Source of the DNA: Microbulbifer thermotolerans
GTDB taxonomy: Bacteria > Pseudomonadota > Gammaproteobacteria > Pseudomonadales > Cellvibrionaceae
Direction: 5' to 3'
Assembly: GCF_900112305.1 (NCBI RefSeq)
Contig: NZ_FOKT01000001.1
Span: 124,001-188,000 of the forward strand
Length of the DNA: 64,000 bases
Position numbers and translations under genes: made by a program. Each line of letters begins with the position of its first letter. Positions within the stretch are counted from its first letter, which is position 1. Positions 1-8,936 of this stretch are shown piece after piece. Below the pieces are notes generated by a model. It made no database searches and was not told the origin of the DNA. It saw nothing but the letters and a program-made list of their open reading frames with translations.

Positions 1-630
1 CGGAAAATCACCGAGTTGCTGAAAAGCTCCGATGGCGCTTGGCTTTCCACTTCCACCAATGTCATGCCACGGCTGGTGAATGGCGCCGTCAGTCCCTTTA
101 CCCCCGAAGGTGAAACCGGCACTCAGCTGCTCGGCGTGATTAGTGCCGGTCGATTTGATTCCTATTTCGCAGGCAAGCAGCCGCCTATGTTGGCGGAGAA
201 ACTGGCGGAAAAAGAAGAGGCGCAGGAAGGCGACAGCGAGGGAGAAAGTGTTGCGGAACTGGAGTCACTGCCGACTCAGATCAACCGCTCGCCTGAGTCC
301 GCGCGCATTATTCTCTTTTCCTCCAACGACTTCCTGCGCGACCAAGTGGTGCGTATGACCAGTTCCGCCGTGGGCAGTGAATATTTGAATTCACTACAAA
401 TGATCGCCAACAGCGTCGACTGGGCGCTCGAAGATGCGGGGCTGTTGTCGATTCGCTCGCGCGGTCACTTCAACCGCACATTGCCGCCAATGGAACATGG
501 CACGCAAATGTTTTGGGAATATCTGAACTATATCTGTGCCCTGTTGGCTTTGGGGCTGGTGGCACTGATTCAGCAGCTGCGTAAGCGCGCGCGGCAAAAC
601 AAATACCGCGAACTGCTCGGGGCAGAGTAG
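1..630 (+). CDS. GldG-like ABC transporter auxiliary protein, C-terminal part
   Basis: The reading frame is open from base 1, so only the last 209 residues are present and the start lies upstream. The fragment has an acidic, Glu-rich linker (about residues 65-90), then a region containing SSNDFLRD and a QMIANSVDWALED stretch, one C-terminal transmembrane helix (about residues 175-195) and a basic cytoplasmic tail. This matches the C-terminus of the Gldg-family (ABC-type uncharacterised transport) proteins, which sit beside ABC-2 permeases in gliding-type and related export systems. A DUF4340 protein follows 28 bases later, the usual partner. The transported substrate is unknown. Confidence 0.75.
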   Translation, partial: RKITELLKSSDGAWLSTSTNVMPRLVNGAVSPFTPEGETGTQLLGVISAGRFDSYFAGKQPPMLAEKLAEKEEAQEGDSEGESVAELESLPTQINRSPESARIILFSSNDFLRDQVVRMTSSAVGSEYLNSLQMIANSVDWALEDAGLLSIRSRGHFNRTLPPMEHGTQMFWEYLNYICALLALGLVALIQQLRKRARQNKYRELLGAE

Positions 631-658
631 TTCCCGTAGCGAAACGAGGAATGGAACA

Positions 659-1603
659 ATGAAAAAACTGCAGTTTTATTTGAGCGGTTTTCTCGCCTTG
701 CAGCTGATATTGGCCGCGGGTCTCTTTTGGCGCGAACAGCATCAACAGAGTCTGCAACAGCAGCGCGAAGCGCTGCTGGCGGTGACGCCCGGCCAATTGC
801 AACGATTGGAAATCAGTGCGGGCGATGACACTGTCAGCTTGAAAAAAGAGGGCGATCACTGGCTGTTGCCCGAATTGCATAACCTGCCGGTAGACAGTGA
901 GAAATTGCAATCTCTACTGGATAAAATCGCAGATTTGAAAACCGGCTGGCCGGTGGCCACCAGTGCCGCCAGCCACGAGCGTTTCGAAGTGGCCGAAGAC
1001 AAATTCCAGAAGCGATTGCGTTTCTACAGCGGCGGCGAGAAACCGGTGGCGGAACTCTATGTCGGTACTTCTCCAGGCTTCCGCAAGGTCCATGTGCGGG
1101 CCGCCGGTGACGATGCCATCTACGCGGTGACATTAAACAGCTATGAAATGCCCGCACAGGCGAATAACTGGCTGGATAAACAGCTCCTTGCCGCCGGTGA
1201 TGTGGAGCGTATCACCGGTCCCGATTACCGGCTGGAAAAGCGCGAGGGCAAGTGGCAATTCGCCGAGGGCGAGAAAAAACTGGATGCAGACAAGGCCCGC
1301 CAACTGGCTGTGGCCTTGAGAAGTTTGCGCATAACCAAACCCGCGGACGAGGTGCCAGAGGCGGATCCGGTCCGTCTCCAGGTGGCTGGCAGCGAGGGCG
1401 AACTCGAATACGAGTTTATGCAGGCGGACGATCGCTTCTTCGTCCGTCGCGGCGACCGCGAACAGCTGTTCGAACTCTCCCGCTATGATTATGAACGCAT
1501 TGCGGATTTGCGTAATGAGGCCCTGGTATTAGAGGAAAAGGAAGAGCCGGAACAAACGGCTGAAGAGAAACCCGAGGAGGAGAAAAACGCGGCGAAGAGC
1601 TAA
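659..1603 (+). CDS. DUF4340 domain protein, partner of the GldG-like ABC system
   Basis: 314 residues. A single N-terminal membrane anchor (about residues 5-22, FYLSGFLALQLILAAGLFW) is followed by a periplasmic domain with the DUF4340 pattern: an LQRLEIS strand, the VSLKKEGDHWLLP strand-turn, and later PAQANNWLDKQLL. The C-terminus is very acidic (EEKEEPEQTAEEKPEEEK). A GAGGAA ribosome site precedes the ATG. DUF4340 proteins are regularly encoded after GldG-type proteins; their molecular role is not established. It is last in the operon, as a terminator-like hairpin lies about 200 bases downstream. Confidence 0.8.
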   Translation: MKKLQFYLSGFLALQLILAAGLFWREQHQQSLQQQREALLAVTPGQLQRLEISAGDDTVSLKKEGDHWLLPELHNLPVDSEKLQSLLDKIADLKTGWPVATSAASHERFEVAEDKFQKRLRFYSGGEKPVAELYVGTSPGFRKVHVRAAGDDAIYAVTLNSYEMPAQANNWLDKQLLAAGDVERITGPDYRLEKREGKWQFAEGEKKLDADKARQLAVALRSLRITKPADEVPEADPVRLQVAGSEGELEYEFMQADDRFFVRRGDREQLFELSRYDYERIADLRNEALVLEEKEEPEQTAEEKPEEEKNAAKS

Positions 1604-2051
1604 GGGGTTGGTGAATTTTTTTGCCTGTGGTGCCTAAGGGCAATCCGCGCCGGTCGGAAAGATCGGACAGTGGCGCGATCGGGGGCACAGGGGTTTGATG
1701 CTCTCCTGTGTTTCCGAAGACCCCCGCACCGCTGCCCGAGTACTCCGGCACCTCTGATTCCACCACGGCAAAAAAATCGTGCTTACATCGGTGTTTTGTC
1801 ATTGAGAATAAAGGCGGCTTTTGAGTCGCCTTTTTTATTCATTTAATACTTAAATGACTTTTTGTTACAGTTTTTTTCAGTAATACTGACACTTGATTCA
1901 ACTGGTCAATATTTGATTGAAGATTGCGGTCGAATCCCATATTCTGGCTCAACACTTTGGTGTTGTCGCTGAAGTAGGAAACACATAACAATAAATTTCC
2001 CAAAACCGGAATATTTATCCGGATAATAATAAACAGAGAGGACGGGCGCTC
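1604..2051 (+). other. Intergenic region before the TonB receptor
   Basis: 448 bases without a supported gene. It holds a terminator-like hairpin (1811-1836) and then about 200 A+T-rich bases that presumably carry the promoter of the TonB-dependent receptor. I see no clear Fur box or other recognisable operator. Confidence 0.6.
1811..1836 (+). terminator. Rho-independent terminator
   Basis: AAGGCG and CGCCTT arms flank a 10-base loop, followed directly by a run of T. It probably ends the GldG/DUF4340 operon. Confidence 0.65.
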
Positions 2052-4667
2052 ATGCATAATCCATACTCCTTCACCCCCTTGTCTCTTGCCATTGCCACCG
2101 CACTGACATTACCAATATCCCCTGTTTTTGCGCAGAACGAGCAATCTCCTTCTACCGGGGCCGGTGCGATTGAGGAAGTTGTTATCACTGGTACGCGGAA
2201 AGAAGGCGTTTCTCCCACTGAAACCCTGTCGCCGGTGGATCTGGTCGGCGGGGCCAATCTGACGGATCAGGCGAGCTTTGACCTCACCGAATCCCTGAGC
2301 AAGATAGCACCATCGTTTAATACCCAGCGCTTTCCGATTGCCGATGGTACGGCGTTTATCCGCCCGGTGACTCTGCGCAATTTGTCTCCGGACCAGACAC
2401 TGGTTTTGGTCAATGGCACCCGCCGCCACCGCTCTGCACTGGTCAACCTGCAGGTGGCGCCTTTGGGTACGATCAATCAGGGTGCGCAGGCGGTGGATTT
2501 CTCCGCGCTGCCATCGGCCGCCATTGAGCGCGTGGAAGTGCTGCGCGATGGCGCTTCGGCCCAGTATGGTTCCGATGCGATCGCGGGGGTGGTCAACGTT
2601 ATTCTGAAAGACGACGCCGAGGGCTTCAGTGTGTCGGCGCAGACCGGTGAATATTTTGAGGGCGACGGAACGCGTTACAGTGTGTCCGCCAATGCCGGTT
2701 TCGCTCTGGGTGAGCAGGGCTTTGTCAATACGACTTTCGAGTATTCCAGCGCGGATACAACCTCCCGGGGCGGAACCCACGCCGATGCGGCGCAGGTGGG
2801 TGAAGTGGTCGGTGTGGACCAGGTGCCACTGGATGGTCTCGGGCAACGCTGGGGCGATCCGGAGGTGGAAATTTCCAAGCTGTTTGTAAATACCGGTTAC
2901 GATATCAGCGACAGCATCGAGCTATACGGCAACTTCGGCTATTCCGAGAACGAAACCATATCGGATTTCTTCTACCGCACCCCGGTGCTGGATCCGCAAT
3001 ACGGAATTGCCGCCCAAGCTACATTGCAGAAGGACGCGGATGGCGATTTCCTGCCCGATCCGGCACCGCAATCACTGATTGATGATATTGTCGCTGCGGG
3101 AATGAATCCGTCCGATCTGCTGGTGGCGGATGCTTCCAGTCCCAGCGGATACGTGCTGCGCAATCCCATCTATACCCTGTTTCCGGGCGGCTACAATCCG
3201 AAGTTCGGAGCAAATATTACTGACATTTCCGCTGTGTTTGGTGCCCGTGGCGAATTCGCCAGTGGTATGACCTGGGATCTGCGCGCGCGCACTGCGGAGA
3301 ACGAGCTGGAGTACGTGTTGGAGGGGTCCATCAACCCAAGTCTGGGATTGTTGACGCCCACCAGTTTCAACCCGGGCACACTGACCCAGGAGGAAACCAG
3401 CGTAAATGCCGATTTCGTCCAACCCATCGATATATCCGCTTTGGCATCGCCTTTAAACGTGGCCTTCGGTGCGGAGTGGCGACGGGAAACCTACAAAATT
3501 GGCGCTGGCGATGAAGCCTCGCGGGCCAGCTCTCCCACGGCAAATTACTTCGGTGAAGGTTCCGACGGCTTCCAGGGCTTTCCCCTGGAGGCCGCCGGCA
3601 GCTACGACAGTGACAGCGTGGCCGTCTATGTGGATCTCGAGGCCGATATCACCGATCAATTCACTGCCGGTGCGGCGCTGCGCTACGAGGACTACGATCA
3701 GTTTGGCTCCACTTCCGACTGGAAGTTGTCCGCCCGCTACAACTTCAACGAGCGTTTCGCACTGCGCGCAACCGCCAATACCGGCTTCCGCGCACCGACG
3801 CCGGGCCAGGTCAACACACTGAATGTGACCACAACGGCGAACTCTGAGGGCAAGCTGATTCCAAACGGCACCTACCCCGTTAACCATCCGGTTGCACAGG
3901 CCTTCGGCTCTGTGCCGCTGGTGCCGGAGGAATCCACCAGTTTTACCCTGGGGGCGGTGATTACACCGTTTGATAACACCAGTATTACCATCGACTACTA
4001 CAACATCGATATCGAGAACCGGCTCGCCCTGCGCAATATCACCATTGGCAACGGTGAGGGGGACGATACCGATGGTGTTAATGAATTGGCACTGTTGACT
4101 GCTGCCGGTGTTGCCAACGCCGATCAGTTCCTCGAAGGTAACGTCAACTACTTTGTCAACGCCTACGACTCGGAGGTGAGAGGGATAGACCTGGCAATCA
4201 CCAGCGACTTCGAGCTGGGGGGCAGTTTGTTGACGGTGGATTTGCGCCACAATCACAACGAGCAGGAGGTGACCCGTGTCGAGGAAAATACCATCAATGC
4301 CCTGCGCGTGTACGACCTGGAAAATCAGGTGCCGAGTGACCGGACCACACTGACGTTCAATTACGATACCGGCGAGCTGTTTAGCGGTTACCTCCGCTTT
4401 AACCGCTACAGTGATTGGGAGTCCACAGGCGGTCTGTTTGGCTCCGAAGCCGCGACCTACAGTGGCGAGGTGCTGGTGGATCTGGAAGCCACCTTTGACC
4501 TGGCTGAAAACTATCGGGTGTCCGTGGGTGGAGAGAATATTTTCGATGTCGAGGCGGACCAGGAGGCAGATCCCGTTCTGCAATACCTGGGGGTACGCCA
4601 GTCTCTCACTTCCCCCTTCGGATTTAATGGCGGCTTCTGGTATCTGCGTGTCAGTGCGAACTTTTAG
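2052..4667 (+). CDS. TonB-dependent outer-membrane receptor
   Basis: 871 residues, a typical length. A signal peptide (about residues 1-27, ending PVFA) is followed by a TonB-box-like IEEVVITGTR (40-49), a plug domain containing LVLVNGTRRHRS and the ERVEVLRDGASAQYGSDAIAGVVNV region typical of the family, and a 22-strand barrel ending in an aromatic residue (RVSANF). A D-x-D-G-D motif (DADGDFLPD) lies in an extracellular loop region. It imports a ligand across the outer membrane using TonB energy. No partner transporter, hydrolase or siderophore gene is adjacent, so the substrate cannot be told. A GAGAGGA ribosome site precedes the ATG. The TAG stop is the first three bases of repeat element E1. 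Confidence 0.92.
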   Translation: MHNPYSFTPLSLAIATALTLPISPVFAQNEQSPSTGAGAIEEVVITGTRKEGVSPTETLSPVDLVGGANLTDQASFDLTESLSKIAPSFNTQRFPIADGTAFIRPVTLRNLSPDQTLVLVNGTRRHRSALVNLQVAPLGTINQGAQAVDFSALPSAAIERVEVLRDGASAQYGSDAIAGVVNVILKDDAEGFSVSAQTGEYFEGDGTRYSVSANAGFALGEQGFVNTTFEYSSADTTSRGGTHADAAQVGEVVGVDQVPLDGLGQRWGDPEVEISKLFVNTGYDISDSIELYGNFGYSENETISDFFYRTPVLDPQYGIAAQATLQKDADGDFLPDPAPQSLIDDIVAAGMNPSDLLVADASSPSGYVLRNPIYTLFPGGYNPKFGANITDISAVFGARGEFASGMTWDLRARTAENELEYVLEGSINPSLGLLTPTSFNPGTLTQEETSVNADFVQPIDISALASPLNVAFGAEWRRETYKIGAGDEASRASSPTANYFGEGSDGFQGFPLEAAGSYDSDSVAVYVDLEADITDQFTAGAALRYEDYDQFGSTSDWKLSARYNFNERFALRATANTGFRAPTPGQVNTLNVTTTANSEGKLIPNGTYPVNHPVAQAFGSVPLVPEESTSFTLGAVITPFDNTSITIDYYNIDIENRLALRNITIGNGEGDDTDGVNELALLTAAGVANADQFLEGNVNYFVNAYDSEVRGIDLAITSDFELGGSLLTVDLRHNHNEQEVTRVEENTINALRVYDLENQVPSDRTTLTFNYDTGELFSGYLRFNRYSDWESTGGLFGSEAATYSGEVLVDLEATFDLAENYRVSVGGENIFDVEADQEADPVLQYLGVRQSLTSPFGFNGGFWYLRVSANF

Positions 4668-4753
4668 GAAACCCCTGATAAATTCGCTTCCTGGAAGGAA
4701 AGAGACTTCGAGGCGAGAGAAGAAGCTCGGGTGATTGAATCGCAGGTTCCCTA
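4665..4753. repeat. Element E1: internally deleted copy of the 220-bp inverted-repeat family
   Basis: 89 bases filling the entire space between two convergent genes. One end reads TAGGAAACCCCTGATAAATT, and the other, on the minus strand, TAGGGAACCTGCGATTCAAT. The stretch from 4671 to about 4730 aligns with the right arm of E2 in reverse orientation (shared CGCTTCCTG and GAAGCTC-GGTGAT); the middle of the element is missing. The two ends supply the stop codons of the TonB receptor (4665-4667) and of the phosphodiesterase (4751-4753). Confidence 0.75.
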
Positions 4754-5527
4754 GGGGACCTGCGGTATATCCCCTCCGTCTACCTGCATCTGCTGATTTA
4801 ACAGCATCTCCGCGGTTAAGCGGGCGTTGTAGTCCATCACTATCCGAGGCTCGTCGGTGAAGACGCCGTCCGCGCCCATGGCGGCGATCAGGGGCAGGTC
4901 GTCGGGGTGGTTAACGGTGAAGATGTAATTTTTCAGGCCGCGCCGTTTGCCGTCGGCGATCATCTCCGTATCGGCGAAATCCAGGTTCAGGTGTACCGAA
5001 TAGGCTTTGAGCGGTTCCGCACACGCGGCTAGGTTCAGGGGAACGCCATCGATCAATACGCCGCGGCGCACCTCGGGCAGCAGCTGCAGGCTCTCGTAGA
5101 GCTGGCGGTGATCAAAGGATGAGATCAAGTATTGCTCGAAGCTGGCGCCGCTGTCGCGCACGTAGGATTCCAGTTCCGTCGCCACCAGGGCGGCGCAGCC
5201 GGGCCCCTTCATTTCGATATTCAGCTGCGCGTTGTTGCCAACCAGTTCCAGTACCTCACGCAGGGTTGGTACCTGCTGGCCGCAGGGGAGGAGTCTCTGG
5301 CGCAGCGCCTCGGGGCAAAGATCGGTGAGCAGTTCGCTGCCGGCGATCAGGCGTCCGAGCCGGCGGTCGTGCTTGACCAGCAGTTGTCCGCGGATATTCC
5401 AGATATCCACCTCTATACCGTCCACGTCGAATTCCAGCGCGTGCGCGATGGCCTGCAGGGTGTTTTCTGTGGCGCGCTGGCGGTAGCCGCGGTGGGCAAA
5501 GCAGAAGAGAGGGGTAGGTGTCTGCAT
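4751..5527 (-). CDS. Glycerophosphodiester phosphodiesterase
   Basis: 258 residues from the ATG at 5527; the frame stays open to an ATG at 5563, but the later start places the HRG motif at the usual distance from the N-terminus and neither start has a strong ribosome site. The GDPD signature is present: HRG with a following EN pair, the metal-binding E-x-D (EVDIW), the KHD strand, and an IEMKG strand with catalytic-type Glu and Lys. It hydrolyses glycerophosphodiesters to glycerol-3-phosphate and an alcohol. There is no signal peptide, so it is probably cytoplasmic like UgpQ. It is convergent with the TonB receptor across E1. Confidence 0.85.
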   Translation of the reverse strand: MQTPTPLFCFAHRGYRQRATENTLQAIAHALEFDVDGIEVDIWNIRGQLLVKHDRRLGRLIAGSELLTDLCPEALRQRLLPCGQQVPTLREVLELVGNNAQLNIEMKGPGCAALVATELESYVRDSGASFEQYLISSFDHRQLYESLQLLPEVRRGVLIDGVPLNLAACAEPLKAYSVHLNLDFADTEMIADGKRRGLKNYIFTVNHPDDLPLIAAMGADGVFTDEPRIVMDYNARLTAEMLLNQQMQVDGGDIPQVP

Positions 5528-5625
5528 TTTGTGTCGGCCTATCGGCTGGCTGGGCGCCAGCATGCCAGGAAATTATGACGTTCCGGTTACTGGATTGCCA
5601 TTGGGCGGGGGCCTTTCGTTGTAAT

Positions 5626-6180
5626 TCAGTCTCCGGCCAGAGTGCGGTAGCGGCCGCGGTGGAAGATCAGCGGCTCTCCGCCTGAGGCGGAAAATTCCAG
5701 TACCTCGCCCAGCAGTATCGTGTGGTCGCCGCCGTCGACGCACTGGGCCAGCCGACAGTGGAAAAGGGCGGCGCAGTCGTCCAGGCGGGGCACCCCGTCG
5801 GCTCCCGTATGCCAGTGCACCTGGCCGAACTTATCGGCGCCACGGCCGGCAAAGAGGTTGGATACATGCTGCTGGTCGGCCTTCAGTATGTGTACGGCAA
5901 AGTGCGGTTGGGTGGTGAAGGCGTCGTAGCTGAGGGACTGTTTGTCGATGCTCCACAAGATCAGCGGCGGCTCCAGCGATACGGAATTGAAGCTGTTGAC
6001 CGTCATGCCGACGGGTTGGCCCGCCGCGTCGCGGGTGGTGACCACAGTCACGCCAGTGGCAAATTGGCCCAGGGTGTCGCGCAGCGCGCGGCTTTGTTGG
6101 TCTGTTGGGGACAGGGCTTTGGGGCTGTTTGTGGTCATAGGGTTGTTTGAATTTTGTACAGCATTGGGTTTGGACGCCAT
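5626..6180 (-). CDS. Flavin reductase-like protein (HpaC/FMN-binding split barrel)
   Basis: 184 residues with the flavin reductase fold pattern: FATGVTVVTT, GMTVNSFNSVSLEPPL, then FAVHIL and the late GDHTILLGEV strand. Such proteins reduce FMN or FAD with NAD(P)H and hand the flavin to a two-component monooxygenase; some act alone. It lies 74 bases downstream of the rubredoxin reductase fusion on the same strand, so the two redox genes may be co-transcribed. No monooxygenase is nearby, so the acceptor is unknown. An alternative start is the ATG 14 codons in (MTTNSP). Confidence 0.8.
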   Translation of the reverse strand: MASKPNAVQNSNNPMTTNSPKALSPTDQQSRALRDTLGQFATGVTVVTTRDAAGQPVGMTVNSFNSVSLEPPLILWSIDKQSLSYDAFTTQPHFAVHILKADQQHVSNLFAGRGADKFGQVHWHTGADGVPRLDDCAALFHCRLAQCVDGGDHTILLGEVLEFSASGGEPLIFHRGRYRTLAGD

Positions 6181-6254
6181 TCTACGTCAAAAGCTGTCCC
6201 GTTGCGCGCTTTGCTTCCCCGGAGGCGGCCTTTCAAGCAGGCACCGCGTAATCA

Positions 6255-7898
6255 TTATCCCATTACTGGCACGCATTCAGCGGCGAGGTCATCCCTTGCG
6301 GCGATGGCGGCGCCGGTCAGGGCAAAGCCGAGTAATTGACCGTCTCCGGTGCGATATTCTGCCCGCACTCCACGCTCATTACTGTCGATGTGCCATTTGC
6401 CCTCCGCTTCGGCGGGTGGCGGGCAGATGGTGACGGGGCGCAGGGTGGTTTTGACGGCGAGGGGCATGACGCCGTAGCGCACCGGCGTGGGTGTTCCAGC
6501 CAGCGTCTTGGCCAGGGCGCGGGCGCAGGCCATCAGCGGGGCAACAAAGTAGAGCAGATTGCCCTCCACCTCGGCACAGTCGCCCAGGGCGAAGATATTG
6601 GCGTCACTGGTGCGCAGATGACGGTCCACGGCAATACCGCGCGCGACTTGCAATCCGGCTGCGGCGGCCAGGCTGGTGTTGGCGCTCAGGCCCAGGGCGG
6701 CCAGTGCCAGGTGCGCTTCCAGCTGCTCGCCATTATCGAGGTAGGCGCGGATGCCGTTACCGTTGCGGTCCAGGCGCAGTACCCTGGTGTTGCCATGGAA
6801 GCGTACGCCTTCGGATTCGAGTGCGCGCTGCAGGTCTCGCCCCGCGGCTTCCGGCAGCAGTGTGGCCAGGGGCCAGCCCAGAGTATCCACCATTTCCACT
6901 TGATAGCCGCTTTGAGTCAGATCGTTGGCAAACTCGCAGCCGATCAGGCCGGCGCCCAGCAGCAGTACGCGTTTGCGGCCCACCAGTGCGGTGCGGAAGC
7001 GGTGATAGTCGGCGAGGTTGTTGATGCGGAAGAGGCGGGCGTGGCCATCGCCGCCGATCGGCGGCAGGGGACGGCAGCTGGCACCGGTTGCGAGTACCAG
7101 CCTGCCGTAGCGAACTTCCGCACTGCCATTATCCGACGTCAGGGTCAAAGTCCTGGACCCGGTGTGGATCGCGGTTACCTGGGTGAATATCAGTATCTCT
7201 GCGTTGAGCTCCCGCGCCATCTCCTCGGCGGAGGTGCCGGCCAGTTGTTGCGGCGTCTTGCCGTGGGCCAGGGAGGCGGAGAGCAGCGGCTTGGAATAGA
7301 AAGTGCCGTCGTCGCCGGTGATCAACAGCAGCGGGGTGCTTTGGTCCAGTTTGCGAAATTCGCGAGCCAGATTGTAGCCGGCGAGACCGGTGCCGACGAT
7401 CACCAGCGGTTCCTCACCACTATCGACACCGGAAGTGGGCGATTGGGGCGGGGCCGGGGGTTCAACCTCGGCCACCAGTACCATATCGAATTCGTCTTTG
7501 CCCACGCCGCACTGAGGGCAGCACCAGTCGTCGGGGATATCTTCCCAGCGGGTGCCCGGCGCTATGCCGTCTTCGGGCCAGCCCTTGGATTCATCGTAGA
7601 CCCAGCCGCACACCATGCATTCCCAGATGCGGTAGGTGGCCTGTGCCGGTGCGGCGTTTGTTTTTTCGCTTGAAGGCGCTTCTTTAGAGGTGGCGGCGTT
7701 CAGCGCCTCCGGCTGTTGCTTGCGGCGCACCTCCACCATCTCAAAATCTTCTTTGGCGGCGCCGCACTGGGGGCAACACCAGTCATCGGGGATATCTTCC
7801 CAGCGGGTGCCCGGCGCTATGCCATCCTCGGGCCAGCCTTCGGCTTCATCGTAGATCCAGCCACAGATCTGACACTCCCACACGCGGTACTCGGCCAT
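6255..7898 (-). CDS. Double rubredoxin fused to FAD-dependent rubredoxin reductase
   Basis: 547 residues from the ATG at 7898, chosen because GAGGGAG lies just upstream; the ATG at 7913 has no ribosome site. Two rubredoxin domains come first (about residues 1-55 and 88-145), each with a CxxCG pair and a CPQCG pair and with near-identical cores ([20 protein letters not shown]). A reductase follows, with an FAD Rossmann motif ([11 protein letters not shown]), an NAD motif ([13 protein letters not shown]) and the conserved FALGDCAEV. The family passes electrons from NADH through FAD to rubredoxin, normally as separate proteins (AlkT, AlkG). Fusing both cofactors makes a self-contained electron-transfer enzyme. 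Acceptors could be a hydroxylase or an oxygen- or peroxide-detoxifying protein; none is adjacent. Confidence 0.88.
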   Translation of the reverse strand: MAEYRVWECQICGWIYDEAEGWPEDGIAPGTRWEDIPDDWCCPQCGAAKEDFEMVEVRRKQQPEALNAATSKEAPSSEKTNAAPAQATYRIWECMVCGWVYDESKGWPEDGIAPGTRWEDIPDDWCCPQCGVGKDEFDMVLVAEVEPPAPPQSPTSGVDSGEEPLVIVGTGLAGYNLAREFRKLDQSTPLLLITGDDGTFYSKPLLSASLAHGKTPQQLAGTSAEEMARELNAEILIFTQVTAIHTGSRTLTLTSDNGSAEVRYGRLVLATGASCRPLPPIGGDGHARLFRINNLADYHRFRTALVGRKRVLLLGAGLIGCEFANDLTQSGYQVEMVDTLGWPLATLLPEAAGRDLQRALESEGVRFHGNTRVLRLDRNGNGIRAYLDNGEQLEAHLALAALGLSANTSLAAAAGLQVARGIAVDRHLRTSDANIFALGDCAEVEGNLLYFVAPLMACARALAKTLAGTPTPVRYGVMPLAVKTTLRPVTICPPPAEAEGKWHIDSNERGVRAEYRTGDGQLLGFALTGAAIAARDDLAAECVPVMG

Positions 7899-7917
7899 TG
7901 CTCCCTCGGTCATCTAT

Positions 7918-7941
7918 AGAAAACCCGGCTTCTGCCGGGTT
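7918..7941 (-). terminator. Rho-independent terminator after carbonic anhydrase
   Basis: An 8-bp stem (AACCCGGC/GCCGGGTT) with a four-base loop is followed on the minus strand by TTTTC. It separates the carbonic anhydrase gene from the rubredoxin fusion gene. Confidence 0.7.
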
Positions 7942-7983
7942 GGTTTGGAATGAAAATATTAAGAAAAATATTCGCGAAAGTCG

Positions 7984-8670
7984 CTATTCACGGTCGCGCT
8001 GGGCGATATTGGTCAGGGCATTGTGGTAGATCTCGGCGATCTCGCCCGGATGGGTGATGGAGATGCCCAGATCGTGCACCAGACCGTCCTTGAGACCGTA
8101 GACCCAGCCGTTGACCGACAGCGGTTGGCCGGCGCGCCAAGCGTCCCGCACAATGGTGGTTTGACACACGTGGATCACCTGCTCCAGAACATTCAGTTCA
8201 CACAGCAGATCGGTGCGCTCCTTTTGTTGGAAAAGATCGATCAGCGTGTGGTGTTTGTCGCGGACATCCTGAATATGGCGCAGCCAGTTGTCGATCAGGC
8301 CCAGCTGCTGATTATCCAGCGCCGCTTGCACGCCGCCACAGCCGTAGTGGCCGCAGACAATAATGTGTTTGATCTTGAGAATTTCCACCGCATACTGCAG
8401 TACCGACAGGCAGTTGAGGTCTGTGTGGACTACCACGTTGGCCACGTTGCGGTGCACGAACAGTTCACCCGGCAGCAGCCCGACAATTTCGTTGGCGGGC
8501 ACCCGGCTGTCGGCGCAGCCGATCCACAGATACTCCGGGGATTGCTGTTCGGAGAGCTTGAGGAAAAAGTCTGGGGCCTGCTCGCGGGTTGCGAGGGACC
8601 ACTGTCTGTTGTTCTTTAGTAGGTGCTTGAGCGGGGGCAAAGGGGATTCCTGATCTGGCCGATTGTCCAT
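7984..8670 (-). CDS. can: Beta-carbonic anhydrase
   Basis: 228 residues from the ATG at 8670. The frame is open to TTG/ATG codons at 8748 and 8745, but the later start matches the family N-terminus (LKHLLKNNRQWS) and earlier codons lack a ribosome site. Zinc ligands are visible in CADSR (Cys, with the Asp/Arg dyad) and HYGCGG (His and Cys). It interconverts CO2 and bicarbonate in the cytoplasm, supplying bicarbonate for biosynthesis in ambient air. It is monocistronic, with its own terminator, and divergent from the small ORF/GNAT pair. Confidence 0.9.
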   Translation of the reverse strand: MDNRPDQESPLPPLKHLLKNNRQWSLATREQAPDFFLKLSEQQSPEYLWIGCADSRVPANEIVGLLPGELFVHRNVANVVVHTDLNCLSVLQYAVEILKIKHIIVCGHYGCGGVQAALDNQQLGLIDNWLRHIQDVRDKHHTLIDLFQQKERTDLLCELNVLEQVIHVCQTTIVRDAWRAGQPLSVNGWVYGLKDGLVHDLGISITHPGEIAEIYHNALTNIAQRDRE

Positions 8671-8761
8671 GTGATGCGCAGCATAGCGGCTTTGTCGGTA
8701 GTGGCCAAGCGCAAAGTCCCCGCTGGGAAATGCCGGTTTCGACATCAAGGGAGGGTAGTCT

Positions 8762-8920
8762 GTGGGCAGAAAGAGAGTGGGGGTATCCCGCTGGCGGCGC
8801 TGGCGCTCCTATCGCGCCAGTGCCCTGTGTCGGCATCGCAATCGGGTGCGCTGGTTGCTGGCGCAACGTACCCGGTTGCGCAATTATCTGCGCCGTTTTG
8901 CCGGATTTGAGGGCGGGTAG
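8762..8920 (+). CDS. Possible arginine-rich microprotein (52 aa)
   Basis: A GTG-started frame of 52 residues preceded by a very good ribosome site (AGGGAGGG, six bases before the start). Sixteen residues are Arg, with several Trp and Tyr (for example RWRRWRSYR), and most Arg codons are CGC or CGG. It has no Cys pair or membrane segment, and its charge suggests nucleic-acid or ribosome binding. The GNAT gene begins 16 bases after its stop, suggesting one transcript. I do not recognise a family. It could be a non-coding leader, since no conservation evidence is available. Confidence 0.45.
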   Translation: MGRKRVGVSRWRRWRSYRASALCRHRNRVRWLLAQRTRLRNYLRRFAGFEGG

Positions 8921-8936
8921 CAGAAGGATGCACTCA

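Noticed and set aside
6336-7673. A plus-strand open frame opposite the rubredoxin reductase
   Set aside because: Shadow of a clearly identified gene, with no ribosome site.
8730-8936. An upstream extension of the GNAT frame
   Set aside because: The extra residues have no GNAT character and would overlap the better-supported GTG-started small ORF; the start at 8937 has a well-spaced ribosome site.
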